Source: an uncultured Bacteroidales bacterium
GTDB lineage: Bacteria > Bacteroidota > Bacteroidia > Bacteroidales > Tenuifilaceae
Length of the DNA stretch: 64,000 nucleotides
Direction of reading: 5' to 3'
Assembly: GCA_937926785.1 (NCBI GenBank)
Contig: CALBBQ010000005.1
Coordinates: 62,001 to 126,000 of the forward strand
Below, one piece after another: positions 17,812-27,836 of the stretch (its first letter is position 1; every line of letters begins with the position of its first letter). The notes beneath the pieces are model-generated. The model made no database searches. It was not told where the DNA came from and was given only the letters and a program-made list of their open reading frames with translations. The position numbers and the translations under genes are program-made.

Positions 17812-20733
17812 TTACAATTTACGTTTAACTTCCACTTCCTGGAATCCCTCAATAAAGTCGCCCACTTTGATGTCGTTGAAGTTGTTAATGTTTAAACCGC
17901 ACTCAAAACCGGCTGAAACCTCCTTAACATCATCCTTAAAGCGCTTGAGCGAACCCAGTTCTCCGGTGTAAATTACAATACCGTCGCGGATAAGTCGGAT
18001 CTTATTATTTCGAACAATTTTCCCTTCACGTACGATACATCCAGCCACTGTACCAACCTTAGATATTTTGAAAGTTTCAAGCACCTCGGCGGATCCGGTA
18101 ATTTCCTCCTTGATTTCGGGGGCCAACATACCCTCCATGGCATCCTTTATCTCGTTGATGGCATCGTAAATGATGGAGTACAAACGGATATCGATTTCTT
18201 CCTTTTCGGCTAACTTACGGGCACCAGCCGAAGGGCGAACCTGGAAACCAATCACAATGGCGTTGGATGCAGCGGCAAGGAGAATATCGGACTCGGAGAT
18301 TTGCCCCACCGCCTTGTGAATTACATTCACCTGGATTTGTGGTGTTGAAAGCTTAATCAAGCTGTCCGATAGGGCCTCAACCGATCCGTCCACATCACCT
18401 TTCACCACCAGGTTTAGCTCACGGAAGTTTCCAATGGCAATGCGCCGACCAATTTCATCGAGGGTGATGTGCTTCTTGGTTTTCATGCTTTGCATGCGAA
18501 CCAGCTGCTCACGCTTATTTGCTATTTCACGGGCTTCGCGGTCAGAGTCAAGAATGTTGAAGTAATCGCCAGCCTGAGGAGCCCCATTTAACCCGATAAC
18601 CTGAACAGGTGTTGAAGGGCCGGCTTCTTGTATTCGCTGTCCGCGTTCGTTGAACATGGCCTTTACGTGTCCGTAGTAAATTCCGGCAAGCATGATGTCG
18701 CCCTGACGAAGTGTTCCGTTCTGGACTAGTACGGTAGCCACGTACCCCCTACCTTTGTCCAATGCAGACTCAATTACGGTACCCGAAGCGCGTTTATCGG
18801 GATTAGCTTTAAGGTCGAGGATTTCTGCCTCAAGTAAAACTTTATCTAGTAACTTTTCAACATTGATACCCTGTTTGGCAGAAATTTCCTGGCACTGGTA
18901 CTTACCTCCCCAATCCTCAACCAGGTAGTTCATATTTGCCAACTCACCCTTAATTTTTTCAGGGTCTGCTGTGGGCTTATCTATTTTATTAATTGCAAAA
19001 ACTATGGGTACACCGGCCGCACTGGCATGATTAATTGCTTCAACGGTTTGGGGCATCACGGCGTCATCGGCAGCCACCACAATGATGGCCACATCGGTAA
19101 GCTTAGCGCCGCGTGCACGCATGGCAGTAAAAGCCTCGTGACCGGGGGTGTCCAGAAATGTTATCTTTCGACCGCCCTCGAGTTCAACGCTATAGGCTCC
19201 AATGTGCTGGGTTATGCCCCCAGCTTCGCCGGCAATAACATTGGTATGCCTGATATAGTCAAGCAATGAGGTTTTACCGTGGTCAACGTGCCCCATAACA
19301 GTAACTATGGGCGGTCGAGGTTTAAGCTTTTCGGGCGAATCCGCATCTTCTTCTTTAATTACTTCCTGTAAATCTACACTAACAAATTCTACCTTATACC
19401 CAAACTCATCGGCAACCAGGGCCATGGTTTCAGCATCGAGGCGCTGGTTAATGGAAACCATTAAGCCCAAGTTCATGCACACTTCAATCACTTCGGTTAC
19501 CTGAACATTCATCATGGATGCCAACTCATTGGCTGAAACGAACTCGGCAACCTTGAGTATTTGTTTCTCCTGCTCAAGGCGCTCCATTTCTTCCTGTTGG
19601 CGTGCACTGAGCAGTTCCCTTTTCTCACGACGGTACTTTGAACCTTTTGTTTTACCCTTAGCGGTCAACCGGGCTAATGTTTCCTTTATCTGCCGCTGAA
19701 CTTCCTCCTCGTCAACCTCTTGCTTGATCAGCTTTTTCTTTTTAAGCTTCTTGGCCTGTAAATCGCCTTTCTTGGGTTGCTGAGAGGGTTGCTGATTCTC
19801 GCGGGGCTCTGCCTCGCCGATGGTTACCCGGCCATCCTTTTTTATGCGCTTGCGTTTTTTCTTTTTACCGGCTTTGTCGAAGTCTGATGATGACGCTACG
19901 GGTTTTTTCTTTACCTCAAACTGGCTCAAGTCAATTTTACCTTTGATTGTTGGGCCGGTGAGGCGTTCTACTTCGGCACGGTAAACCTCCTCCGTTTCGG
20001 GTGTTTTCGCTTCAACCCCCTCGGTTTGAACTTCAGCTTTTATAGCGCTCAGCGTTTCGGGTTGTGGTGTTACAACATCACTTGCTTGGATCTCATCTTT
20101 CGGGGTTTGGGGCTCAATGGGTTTATCCTTCTTCTTAAGGGGCTTCTTTAGGCTGTCAATATCAATTTTTCCTAATACTTTTGGCTCCTTCACCTTAACA
20201 GATGGTTTAATAACCTCTTCTTCGGGCTCAGCTGCGGATGGTTGTTGTGCCGTCACCTCTTTAGGGGTGGTTGCCTCTGATTTTTCTTTGTCAGATTTAA
20301 CTTCAGGTGCTTTCGGTTTAGAGGAGAGGGCGTCAAGATCAATCTTACCCTTAACTTTCAGATCGATTTTGGGCTTTTCAACTTCTACAACTGGCTTACT
20401 GGGCTCAATGGTTGTGGTCTTGATGATAACTTCGTCGTAGGAAGGCTCATCGGCCGAGTCGTCCTCGTGCTTCTCAATATCATCAATTGATATTGTTTGC
20501 TTTTTATCCCTCAGGGCCTTGAGGTTTTCCTTTTGCTGCTCTGTTTTCTTTTTGAGATCGAGCTCTACCCCGAACTCTTTTTCCAAAACTGCAACAACGT
20601 TTTGCTCAACCTTGGCATTGGGATCGTTGCTGACGTCGTACCCTTTTTTATGAAGGAACTCCACCAACGTTCCCACGCCCACATTGAACTCCTTGGCCAA
20701 CTTGCTGAGCCTTATCATTTTATCGCTAGTCAT
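17812..20733 (-). CDS. infB: Translation initiation factor IF-2
   Basis: GTPase that brings initiator tRNA to the 30S subunit. 973 residues: an N-terminal IF2N helix module ([29 protein letters not shown]), a long Lys/Glu/Pro-rich linker with repeated KGKIDLDAL / GKIDIDSL blocks (about 60-330), a second IF2N ([16 protein letters not shown]), and the G domain with G1 [13 protein letters not shown]3 DTPGHEAF and G4 NKIDK. Domains II, III and IV follow to VKRKL. The start may be the ATG at 20733 or five codons downstream. It is the last gene of the rimP-nusA-infB operon and is followed by a terminator. Confidence 0.98.
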   Translation of the reverse strand: MTSDKMIRLSKLAKEFNVGVGTLVEFLHKKGYDVSNDPNAKVEQNVVAVLEKEFGVELDLKKKTEQQKENLKALRDKKQTISIDDIEKHEDDSADEPSYDEVIIKTTTIEPSKPVVEVEKPKIDLKVKGKIDLDALSSKPKAPEVKSDKEKSEATTPKEVTAQQPSAAEPEEEVIKPSVKVKEPKVLGKIDIDSLKKPLKKKDKPIEPQTPKDEIQASDVVTPQPETLSAIKAEVQTEGVEAKTPETEEVYRAEVERLTGPTIKGKIDLSQFEVKKKPVASSSDFDKAGKKKKRKRIKKDGRVTIGEAEPRENQQPSQQPKKGDLQAKKLKKKKLIKQEVDEEEVQRQIKETLARLTAKGKTKGSKYRREKRELLSARQQEEMERLEQEKQILKVAEFVSANELASMMNVQVTEVIEVCMNLGLMVSINQRLDAETMALVADEFGYKVEFVSVDLQEVIKEEDADSPEKLKPRPPIVTVMGHVDHGKTSLLDYIRHTNVIAGEAGGITQHIGAYSVELEGGRKITFLDTPGHEAFTAMRARGAKLTDVAIIVVAADDAVMPQTVEAINHASAAGVPIVFAINKIDKPTADPEKIKGELANMNYLVEDWGGKYQCQEISAKQGINVEKLLDKVLLEAEILDLKANPDKRASGTVIESALDKGRGYVATVLVQNGTLRQGDIMLAGIYYGHVKAMFNERGQRIQEAGPSTPVQVIGLNGAPQAGDYFNILDSDREAREIANKREQLVRMQSMKTKKHITLDEIGRRIAIGNFRELNLVVKGDVDGSVEALSDSLIKLSTPQIQVNVIHKAVGQISESDILLAAASNAIVIGFQVRPSAGARKLAEKEEIDIRLYSIIYDAINEIKDAMEGMLAPEIKEEITGSAEVLETFKISKVGTVAGCIVREGKIVRNNKIRLIRDGIVIYTGELGSLKRFKDDVKEVSAGFECGLNINNFNDIKVGDFIEGFQEVEVKRKL

Positions 20734-20792
20734 AAAGGCTTCTTCCCCTGTTATGTTAATTTTTTCAATGCAAAACTAAGCTAAAGGCTTAA

Positions 20793-22031
20793 TTATTCAA
20801 ACTCGGCTTTCAAAATTCTGATTACCTCTTTAACTGTTTCTTCTTCAAGGTCGGTTCTTTTCACCAGTTCCTTGAACGGAATTTCAAGAACACTCTTTGC
20901 AGTGTCGCAGCCAATGCCCTTGAGTGTATCGATAATCCAGCTTTCAATTTCATCGCTGAATTCATCCAAACTCACGTCCTCTTCATCTTCGGCCTCGGTC
21001 TCGCGGTAAACGTCAATTTCGTAACCGGTAAGCTGGCTGGCCAGCTTAATGTTGTAGCCGCCCTTTCCAATAGCCAGCGATACCTCTGAGGGTTTCAGGT
21101 AAACCTCGGCACGTTTGTTCTGCTCATCAAGCTTAATCGAGGTTATCTTTGCTGGGCTTAACGCGCGCTGAATAAAGAGTTGAGTATTATTCGTGTAGTT
21201 AATCACATCGATACTTTCGTTCCTTAGCTCCCTCACAATGCCATGAATACGGCTTCCCTTCATCCCAACGCAAGCACCAACCGGGTCAACACGTTCGTCG
21301 TACGATTCTACTGCCACCTTAGCCCTTTCGCCGGGTATTCGCACAATCTTCTTGATGGTTATGAGACCATCAAAAATTTCCGGCACCTCCAGTTCAAACA
21401 AACGTTCCAGGAAGGCATTAGCAGTTCTGGACAGTATGATCTGCGGGGTGTTGTTCTTCATCTCCACCTTATACACCACGGCACGAATGGTATCGCCTTT
21501 GCGGTAAAAATCGGTGGGAATTTGCTCAGTCTTAGGCAGAATGAGCTCGTTTCCTTCATCGTCAAGTACCAGTATCTCCTTCTTCCAAACCTGATAAACC
21601 TCGCCGGTAATAATTTCCCCGATTCTATCCTTATACTTAGTGTAAAGGTTATTGCGCTCGAGCTCCATGATACGGGAGGTTAAATTTTGCCTCAACGCCA
21701 AAATTGCACGGCGACCAAACTCCGAAAGCTGAACCTCCGATGTTACCTCCTCGCCAACCTCGTAATCCTCATCAATCTTACGTGCATCGGAAAGGGATAT
21801 CTGCCGGTTGGGGTCTTCCACCTCACCATCTTCAACCACCTCGCGGTTTCGGTAGATAACAAAGTCGCCCTTATCAATATTGATGATGATGTCGAAATTG
21901 TCGTCGGAGCCATACAGCTTTATGAGCATGCTACGGAAAACATCTTCCAGCACACTTATCATTGTTGGTCTGTCAATGTTTTTGAGTTCCTTAAACTCCA
22001 GAAACGACTCAATAAGATTCAGGTTTTCCAT
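20793..22031 (-). CDS. nusA: Transcription elongation/termination factor NusA
   Basis: RNA polymerase-associated factor for pausing, termination and antitermination. 412 residues, the usual length for Bacteroidota, lacking the long acidic tail seen in E. coli. The N-terminal RNAP-binding domain starts MENLNLIESFLEFKELKNIDRPTM. An S1 domain (GEIITGEVYQVWKKEILV) and two KH domains follow (GACVGMKGSRIHGIVRELRNESIDVI; LAIGKGGYNIKLASQLTGYEIDV). The acidic segment EAEDEEDVSLDEFSDEIESW leads to one C-terminal helix-hairpin-helix. It is located 32 bases after rimP and 59 bases before infB. Confidence 0.97.
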   Translation of the reverse strand: MENLNLIESFLEFKELKNIDRPTMISVLEDVFRSMLIKLYGSDDNFDIIINIDKGDFVIYRNREVVEDGEVEDPNRQISLSDARKIDEDYEVGEEVTSEVQLSEFGRRAILALRQNLTSRIMELERNNLYTKYKDRIGEIITGEVYQVWKKEILVLDDEGNELILPKTEQIPTDFYRKGDTIRAVVYKVEMKNNTPQIILSRTANAFLERLFELEVPEIFDGLITIKKIVRIPGERAKVAVESYDERVDPVGACVGMKGSRIHGIVRELRNESIDVINYTNNTQLFIQRALSPAKITSIKLDEQNKRAEVYLKPSEVSLAIGKGGYNIKLASQLTGYEIDVYRETEAEDEEDVSLDEFSDEIESWIIDTLKGIGCDTAKSVLEIPFKELVKRTDLEEETVKEVIRILKAEFE

Positions 22032-22063
22032 GTCTTTGTATATTTTTCCTTTTACTACTCTTC

Positions 22064-22531
22064 TTATCTAAACTTAATTACTGCCTTGGCGGTTTTAACA
22101 TTGGTGTAAAGCAGCTCTACCTTTTGGGTTACTGGTTGTGGTTTTTTCTTGCCTTCAACCGCTACTTTTCGGGTAACTGTCAGCATAAAACCGTTCTCGC
22201 CTGCGCTTAGAAGGGTTCCGGTAAGTTTTTCACCTGACCTAAGCACCACTTCCAATTCCTTGCCCCGATACTTTTGATACTGACGTGGTAATTTCAAGGG
22301 TTGACCAAGCCCGGCAGAGGTAACTTCAAGTTCAAAGTCTTCTTTGTCCCTGTCAAACGCAGATTCAATTGCCCGACTGATGCTAACACATGAATCAATG
22401 GATACCCCATTGTCGCCGTCGAGGGTAACCACTACCCGGTTATCAGGAGTAATCGAAATCTCAACCAGGAAAAGGTTCTCCTTTTCCAGCATGGGTTCAA
22501 TAACTCGTTTAAGCTCGTTCTGATTAATCAT
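22064..22531 (-). CDS. rimP: Ribosome maturation factor RimP
   Basis: 30S maturation factor, 155 residues. The N-terminal domain includes IEPMLEKENLFLVEISITPDNRVVVTLDGDNGVSIDSCVSISRAIES and LEVTSAGLGQPLKLPRQYQKYRGKELEV, with the conserved E-V-T/S-S-P/A-G-L motif; the C-terminal SH3-like domain follows. The start is the ATG at 22531. It is the first gene of the conserved rimP-nusA-infB operon, with a promoter at 22597-22627 and a stable leader hairpin at 22556-22574. Confidence 0.94.
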   Translation of the reverse strand: MINQNELKRVIEPMLEKENLFLVEISITPDNRVVVTLDGDNGVSIDSCVSISRAIESAFDRDKEDFELEVTSAGLGQPLKLPRQYQKYRGKELEVVLRSGEKLTGTLLSAGENGFMLTVTRKVAVEGKKKPQPVTQKVELLYTNVKTAKAVIKFR

Positions 22532-22555
22532 CTCTACAAGGTAATTCTAATAAAA

Positions 22556-22574
22556 CAGGGGACAAAGTCCCCTG
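22556..22574 (-). promoter_or_regulatory. Leader hairpin before rimP
   Basis: Perfect 8-bp inverted repeat CAGGGGAC/GTCCCCTG with a 3-base loop, 25 bases before the rimP ATG. It is inside the predicted transcript. The following TTTTATTAG on the minus strand makes it terminator-like but weak. Confidence 0.6.
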
Positions 22575-22596
22575 CCACACACAGCAAAAACTTTTG

Positions 22597-22627
22597 CAAA
22601 TATACGATGTTTTCGTCAAAAAGCAAA
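22597..22627 (-). promoter_or_regulatory. Promoter of the rimP-nusA-infB operon
   Basis: Minus strand: TTTG (22627-22624), a 19-base spacer, and TATATTTG (22604-22597), a full match to the Bacteroidetes -33/-7 consensus. The predicted start near 22590 gives a leader of about 60 bases. Confidence 0.8.
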
Positions 22628-22735
22628 TTATTTGTTTGAAAACCAAATCGATTTAATGGCAGCGCATACAAAAAGCTTTTTTTCAATTGCATAATATCGA
22701 AAAAATAGTGTACTTAGAGCCTAAAATATTCAGCG

Positions 22736-23860
22736 TTGGTTATCGCAGTCAACACAAGACTCCTTTTAAAGAATAAGCTTGAGGGGATTGGATGGTTTAC
22801 CTATGAAACTCTCATACGCATTTGCACCAAACACCCTGAGCACCAGTTTATATTTATTTTTGACCGGCCTTTTAGTCAGGAATTCATTTTCAATAGTAAT
22901 ATCCACCCTGTGGTTCTGGGCCCACCGGCCAGGCATCCATTTCTCTGGTACTACTGGTTCGAACATCAAATACCAAGGGCGTTGAAAAGGTATAAGGCTG
23001 ATGTTTTTGTATCGCCCGATGGGTATATCTCACTTAGCACAAGTGTGCCGCAGCTTTCGGTAATCCATGACATCAACTTTTACCACAATCCCCAAGGGCT
23101 GCCCTTTTTTACATCAAAATACCTAAACTACTTTTTTCCGCGTTTTGCCCACAAGGCGAATAGGATAGTAACCGTAAGCCACTTTTCAAAGCAGGACATC
23201 GTAGCCAATTTTGGTGTTATGCCGGAAAAGATAGATGTTGCCCATAACGGGGCGAGCGACAGCTATAAACCATTAAGTTTTGAAGAAGTGCAGAGCATAC
23301 GCAGGAGGATTTCTGAGGGCAACCCCTATTTCATATTCGTTGGTGCTTTTAACCCGAGGAAAAATGTAGCTCGACTCATCCATGCCTTTGACCATTTCAA
23401 GGCTTCAACCTCATCGGAAATTAAGCTTGTTCTTGTTGGTGAACCGATGTTTAAGACCTCCGACATTGAGCAAGCATTGAAAAAAAGCCCAAACAGAAAC
23501 GACATCATCCTTCTTGGCCGCAAAGGAATTGATGAGCTACCCCAAATAGTTGGTGCTGCCTTGGCCATGGTTTACCCATCAACATTTGAAGGCTTTGGCA
23601 TTCCGCTCCTAGAGGCCATGAATTGCGGTATTCCCATTGCGGCGGCAAATACCACCGCCATACCCGAAGTTGCCGGCGATGCGGCCATCTACTTCGACCC
23701 CTTTTCCACCGAAGAGATTGCCAATGCAATGGCTGTGCTAAGCACCGATGACCTGCTGCGACAAAGGTTGAGCAATAACGCCCATGAACAGCAAAAAAGG
23801 TTCAGCTGGGACAGTACTGCAAATACCCTTTTCAGTAGCATAGAGAAATGTATCGGCTAA
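22736..23860 (+). CDS. GT4-type glycosyltransferase
   Basis: 374-residue GT-B fold retaining glycosyltransferase that moves a sugar from a nucleotide donor. The N-terminal half has an acceptor-side Rossmann domain ([35 protein letters not shown]). The C-terminal half carries the donor-binding pattern: [32 protein letters not shown], and the E-x7-E signature in [20 protein letters not shown]. The only plausible start is TTG at 22736, giving [10 protein letters not shown]. It is located one base upstream of rnhB and probably cotranscribed. The sugar and acceptor cannot be assigned; cell-surface glycan assembly is likely. Confidence 0.88.
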   Translation: MVIAVNTRLLLKNKLEGIGWFTYETLIRICTKHPEHQFIFIFDRPFSQEFIFNSNIHPVVLGPPARHPFLWYYWFEHQIPRALKRYKADVFVSPDGYISLSTSVPQLSVIHDINFYHNPQGLPFFTSKYLNYFFPRFAHKANRIVTVSHFSKQDIVANFGVMPEKIDVAHNGASDSYKPLSFEEVQSIRRRISEGNPYFIFVGAFNPRKNVARLIHAFDHFKASTSSEIKLVLVGEPMFKTSDIEQALKKSPNRNDIILLGRKGIDELPQIVGAALAMVYPSTFEGFGIPLLEAMNCGIPIAAANTTAIPEVAGDAAIYFDPFSTEEIANAMAVLSTDDLLRQRLSNNAHEQQKRFSWDSTANTLFSSIEKCIG

Positions 23861-23861
23861 A

Positions 23862-24440
23862 ATGCTGTTGCCCTTTTACCATATAAACCTGGTTGAAGCA
23901 GGTTGCGACGAGGCCGGGCGAGGATGCCTGGCAGGACCCGTGTTTGCGGCTGCAGTAATTCTTCCACCCGACTTTACCCATCCCCATATCACCGATTCAA
24001 AACAGCTTAGCCATAAGCAACGGGAGTCGCTCAGGAGAGTCATCGAACATTATGCAATCGATTGGGCTGTAGAAAGTGTTGGGAACGAGGAAATTGACTG
24101 TATAAACATTCTGAACGCATCAATCAAAGCCATGCATCTGGCTATAGGTAAGCTTAAAAGAGTCACCCCCCAACATTTGCTCATCGACGGAAACCGGTTT
24201 AAACCCTACCCCGGTATACCGCATACCTGTATAGTTAAAGGAGATTCTAAGTACCTTTCGATAGCTGCGGCGTCTATCCTTGCCAAAACTTACCGCGACG
24301 AGTGTATGGTTGAGCTGAATGAGAAATACCCGCAGTACGAATGGAACATTAACAAAGGCTACCCTACCCAAAGACACAGACAACAAATTGCGCAATACGG
24401 TATATCGCCCTTTCATAGGAAAAGCTTCAAACTTTTATAA
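23862..24440 (+). CDS. rnhB: Ribonuclease HII
   Basis: Cleaves RNA in RNA-DNA hybrids and starts removal of misincorporated ribonucleotides. 192 residues with metal-binding motif [16 protein letters not shown] (first Asp and Glu), [21 protein letters not shown] (third acid), and [19 protein letters not shown] (fourth acid). It begins one base after the glycosyltransferase stop. Its TAA overlaps an ATG (TAATG) that opens the longer version of the peptidase frame. Confidence 0.97.
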   Translation: MLLPFYHINLVEAGCDEAGRGCLAGPVFAAAVILPPDFTHPHITDSKQLSHKQRESLRRVIEHYAIDWAVESVGNEEIDCINILNASIKAMHLAIGKLKRVTPQHLLIDGNRFKPYPGIPHTCIVKGDSKYLSIAAASILAKTYRDECMVELNEKYPQYEWNINKGYPTQRHRQQIAQYGISPFHRKSFKLL

Positions 24441-24526
24441 TGCCAATTAACCATTATCTTTATGGTGAAATTAAACCTAGCAATCCTTCACATGTCGAAA
24501 TAAACAAACTCAAAAACAGAAAGTAT

Positions 24527-26677
24527 ATGAAAAAACGTTTCCTGTCGCTCCTTTTGGGAGTCCTGTTTGTGTTCAGCACATCGCTGCGCGCCGACGAAGG
24601 CATGTGGCTTCTGCCCCTGTTGCAGAAGTACAACATTGATGTGATGCAGCAAAAAGGCTTTAAGCTCACAGCCGATGATATCTATAATATTAATCAGGCC
24701 AGCCTGAAGGATGCCGTTATCATCTTTGGGCGCGGATGTACCGGCGAGGTGGTTTCGGATCAGGGGCTAATCCTAACCAACCATCACTGTGGGTATGGAG
24801 CCATCCAGCAGCACAGCACACCTGAACACGACTACCTTACCGACGGGTTCTGGGCAAAATCGTTCGAGGAAGAAATTCCCACTCCAGGGTTAACCGCAAC
24901 ATTTCTGGTACGAATGGAAGATGTTACTGATCAGATAACCGCCGTTTTCAAGCCCGAAATGACTGAAGCAGAACGCGATAAAGCAGCTATGGACGCTGGC
25001 AGAAAAATTGCAAAGAACGCCACCGACGGCACACACTATACTGCAAGCGTTCGTAGCTTCTTTGGAGGCAACCAGTACTTCCTGCTTGTTTACGAGGTGT
25101 TTAATGATGTAAGATTGGTTGGAGCTCCACCATCATCCATTGGTAAATTTGGACACGACACCGATAACTGGATGTGGCCCCGCCATACTGGCGACTTCTC
25201 CGTTTTCCGCATCTATGCCAGTAAGGATAACAAACCTGCCGATTACTCACCCCAGAACGTTCCCTACAAACCCAAGCATTTCCTGCCCATTTCGCTGAAG
25301 GGGGTTAAAAATGGCGATTTTACCATGATTATTGGTAATCCGGGAAGAACCCAGCGCTACATGACCTCATTTGAAGTTGAGGAGCGAATGAAAATCATTA
25401 ACGCAAGCATGATTTATGTTAGAGGTGTTAAGCAGGATATCTGGTTGAAAGATATGCAAGCCGATAAGGCTGTTAACATCAAGTATGCCTCCAAGTACGC
25501 CGGCTCGAGCAACTACTGGAAGAACTCCATTGGTATGAATAAAGCCCTAAAGCGGCTAAAGGTTTACGATTTTAAGAAACAGCAGGAGGAAGAATTCACC
25601 AAATGGGTGCTGGCAAACCCTGCGCGAAAGGAAAAGTATGGTGAGGCACTTGCACTAATCAGCGAAGGCGTGGCCGGACGAAACGAGTACCTGCATGCCA
25701 CCCAGTACATCAACGAGGCACTCTTCAGCGGTTCAGAGATAATAGGATTTGCTACCGCAACCCGCCAGCTGGCTGATGCATTAAAAAATAACAAAGCAGA
25801 CGACGTTAACCGTATAACCTCAATGCTAAAATCCCGCTCAACAAGCTTCTACAAAAACTACAACATGCCCACCGATCAGAAATCGGCTAAAGCCATGTTC
25901 CGCCTCTTCATGGAGAATGTACCCCAGAAACACCAACCAGATGTTTTCAACACCATCCGAACCAAGTACAAAGGCAACTCCGATAAGTTTATCGACGAAA
26001 TGTTTGCCAAAACATTTTTCACCAATCCCGATAAATTCAACACCTTCCTGGAAAAACCCTCGCTAAAAATGTTAGAAAAAGATCCTGTTTACTTAGCAGC
26101 AATGTCCATACTTACTAAAGCCGAAGAAATTGGGAAAGCCATGGCTCCCTTTAACGAAAAGCTTCAGCGTGGGCAACGTTTATACATTGCTGGCGTTTTG
26201 GAAATGAACGAGGGTAAACCTTTGTATCCCGATGCAAACTCAACCATGCGGTTAACCTATGGCGAGGTAAAAGATTACTTCCCAATGGATGCCGTACACT
26301 ACAACTACATCACCACCCTTGATGGCGTGATGGAAAAGGAAGACCCTGACAACTGGGAGTTTATTGTGCCCGATAAGCTGAAAGAGCTATACAACTCTAA
26401 GGACTACGGCCGCTACGGCGAAAATGGCCGCATGCCCGTAGCATTCATCTCCACTAACGATATTACCGGTGGAAACTCGGGCAGCCCGGTAATGAACAAC
26501 AATGGGGAACTAATCGGTATCGCTTTCGATGGCAACTGGGAAGCCATGAGCGGCGATATTGTATTCGAAAAGAATTTGCAGCGTACCATATCGGTTGATA
26601 TCCGCTATGTTCTGTTTGTCATAGATAAGTATGCAGGGGCTATAAGACTTATTGATGAAATGAAAATCATCGATTAA
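24527..26677 (+). CDS. S46 dipeptidyl-peptidase, DPP7-like
   Basis: Periplasmic serine exopeptidase releasing dipeptides from oligopeptides, central to amino-acid feeding in asaccharolytic Bacteroidota. From ATG 24527 it is 716 residues with signal peptide MKKRFLSLLL...TSLRA, close to known DPP7/DPP11 lengths. The catalytic triad is His in LTNHHCGYGA, Asp in RHTGDFSVFRIYA and Ser in GGNSGSPVMNNNGELIG. After the serine, the sequence reads AFDGNWEAMSGDI: Gly after Phe-Asp, where DPP11 enzymes (Asp/Glu-specific) have Arg, favours DPP7-type specificity for bulky hydrophobic P1 residues. The frame also opens at 24440, but that start would put 29 residues ahead of the signal peptide. A terminator follows at 26705. 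Confidence 0.9.
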   Translation: MKKRFLSLLLGVLFVFSTSLRADEGMWLLPLLQKYNIDVMQQKGFKLTADDIYNINQASLKDAVIIFGRGCTGEVVSDQGLILTNHHCGYGAIQQHSTPEHDYLTDGFWAKSFEEEIPTPGLTATFLVRMEDVTDQITAVFKPEMTEAERDKAAMDAGRKIAKNATDGTHYTASVRSFFGGNQYFLLVYEVFNDVRLVGAPPSSIGKFGHDTDNWMWPRHTGDFSVFRIYASKDNKPADYSPQNVPYKPKHFLPISLKGVKNGDFTMIIGNPGRTQRYMTSFEVEERMKIINASMIYVRGVKQDIWLKDMQADKAVNIKYASKYAGSSNYWKNSIGMNKALKRLKVYDFKKQQEEEFTKWVLANPARKEKYGEALALISEGVAGRNEYLHATQYINEALFSGSEIIGFATATRQLADALKNNKADDVNRITSMLKSRSTSFYKNYNMPTDQKSAKAMFRLFMENVPQKHQPDVFNTIRTKYKGNSDKFIDEMFAKTFFTNPDKFNTFLEKPSLKMLEKDPVYLAAMSILTKAEEIGKAMAPFNEKLQRGQRLYIAGVLEMNEGKPLYPDANSTMRLTYGEVKDYFPMDAVHYNYITTLDGVMEKEDPDNWEFIVPDKLKELYNSKDYGRYGENGRMPVAFISTNDITGGNSGSPVMNNNGELIGIAFDGNWEAMSGDIVFEKNLQRTISVDIRYVLFVIDKYAGAIRLIDEMKIID

Positions 26678-26704
26678 ATAAGCTTACAACGAAATTGATA
26701 CAAT

Positions 26705-26723
26705 ACCGGGTTTAACGCCCGGT
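26705..26723 (+). terminator. Terminator after the dipeptidyl-peptidase
   Basis: ACCGGG/CCCGGT stem with a 7-base loop, then TTTGTTTTA, 28 bases past the stop. It isolates the following siaB-siaC operon. Confidence 0.8.
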
Positions 26724-26848
26724 TTTGTTTTATCTGCCCAAATACGGTTTTTATCTTTTTTTCTGTTTTTTTTGTCATATAAAACAAGATACTTCGTCAA
26801 AATATTATACCTTTATTGGAAAAAATAGCGAAATTTTGCGTTACACAA

Positions 26849-27406
26849 ATGAGTGAAACCAAAACCGCATTCAATACCCTAAACGAAGTGGAAAAACGCG
26901 AAGTGTTAATAAACCATTACGGTCCTCTCTCCTACGAAGAGATAGGCTTTCTGCTTAACAAGATGACATCCATTTTGGAGCGATACAACTACGGAATCAC
27001 CATTCGGAAAAAGGTGTACGCTGCAATGGTTGAAAGTCTCGAAAACATCTACAAACATCAGGATATCATAAAGGAAAACAACAACTACCAACCCAAGTTT
27101 GTGTTGACGCTGGAAGGCAACCAGATAGATATTACTTGTTCGAATTCTATGCTTAAAGGGAAGATTAATCCTCTCAAGGAAAGGCTAAACAAGGTTAATC
27201 AACTCGACAAGGCTGGCCTAAAAGAATTCTATAAAGAGGTTATACTGAGCGGCAACGTAAGCCAGAAAGGAGGTGCAGGGCTTGGCATTATAAATATCGC
27301 CAAGGTAACCGAGAATAAACTTACTTATACTTTTGACGATATCGATGACCATTTCACCTACTTTACTTTGACAATTAAAGTTTCGCTTCAACCCCAACAA
27401 AACTAG
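26849..27406 (+). CDS. SiaB-family protein kinase (DUF6272-type)
   Basis: Serine/threonine kinase with a GHKL/HATPase-like fold that phosphorylates SiaC-type proteins. From the ATG at 26849 it is 185 residues. The N-box resembles anti-sigma kinases: VESLENIYKH (E62, E65, N66, H70), and a glycine-rich ATP lid follows at GGAGLGIIN (141-149). The N-terminal LINHYGPLSYEEIGFLLNKM is typical of the family. A TTG at 26816 would extend it by 11 residues, but a TACCTTTA -7-like box ends immediately before that TTG. siaC1 starts 5 bases after the stop and siaC2 14 bases later. In Pseudomonas, SiaB, SiaC and the phosphatase SiaA control a diguanylate cyclase; the output here is unknown. Confidence 0.82.
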   Translation: MSETKTAFNTLNEVEKREVLINHYGPLSYEEIGFLLNKMTSILERYNYGITIRKKVYAAMVESLENIYKHQDIIKENNNYQPKFVLTLEGNQIDITCSNSMLKGKINPLKERLNKVNQLDKAGLKEFYKEVILSGNVSQKGGAGLGIINIAKVTENKLTYTFDDIDDHFTYFTLTIKVSLQPQQN

Positions 27407-27411
27407 CATTT

Positions 27412-27822
27412 ATGGAGCCGTTATACATAGAACCCAGCGAATTTACCCCAAGGGTGTTTTTTGATCCCGATAACTCAGTATTTGAGATTTCAGGGTTCTC
27501 CAGGCCTGAAAACACCGTTGGATTCTATAAACCACTTCTAAAATGGCTTGAGGATTACGAAGACAATGTGCTTTCAAAAAATACGAGCTTTAATAAAAGC
27601 AACCTCATTGTGAACCTTAAGCTTACCTATTTTAATTCCGCATCCTCAAAGTTTTTGCTCGATATTCTCATGGTTTTCATGAAGTTTCACTCAAAAGGCA
27701 ATTCTGTTGAAGTCAACTGGTACTACGACGAAGACGACGACGAAATTTTTGAATCGGGCGAAGAGATATCGGAAATGGTCAACTTTCCGTTCAACTTTAT
27801 TCCTATCACTCCAAATACATAA
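27412..27822 (+). CDS. SiaC-family regulatory phosphoprotein (DUF1987), paralog 1
   Basis: 136-residue cytoplasmic partner-switch protein with an STAS-like fold. It has the family core: FTPRVFFDPDNSVFEISGFSRPENTVGFYKPLLKWLEDY, the strand-helix LTYFNSASSKFLLDILM, and the acidic VNWYYDEDDDEIFESGEEIS. In Pseudomonas SiaC the target of SiaB is Thr68 in the equivalent N-T-S-S loop; here that residue is Ser76 (YFNSASSK). It sits between siaB and a second siaC, so it is the most likely substrate of that kinase. Confidence 0.85.
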   Translation: MEPLYIEPSEFTPRVFFDPDNSVFEISGFSRPENTVGFYKPLLKWLEDYEDNVLSKNTSFNKSNLIVNLKLTYFNSASSKFLLDILMVFMKFHSKGNSVEVNWYYDEDDDEIFESGEEISEMVNFPFNFIPITPNT

Positions 27823-27836
27823 GAAAGTGTATTTTT

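Noticed and set aside
24440..24526. 29-residue N-terminal extension of the dipeptidyl-peptidase frame
   Set aside because: It precedes a good signal peptide and has no conservation; the ATG at 24527 is the likely start.
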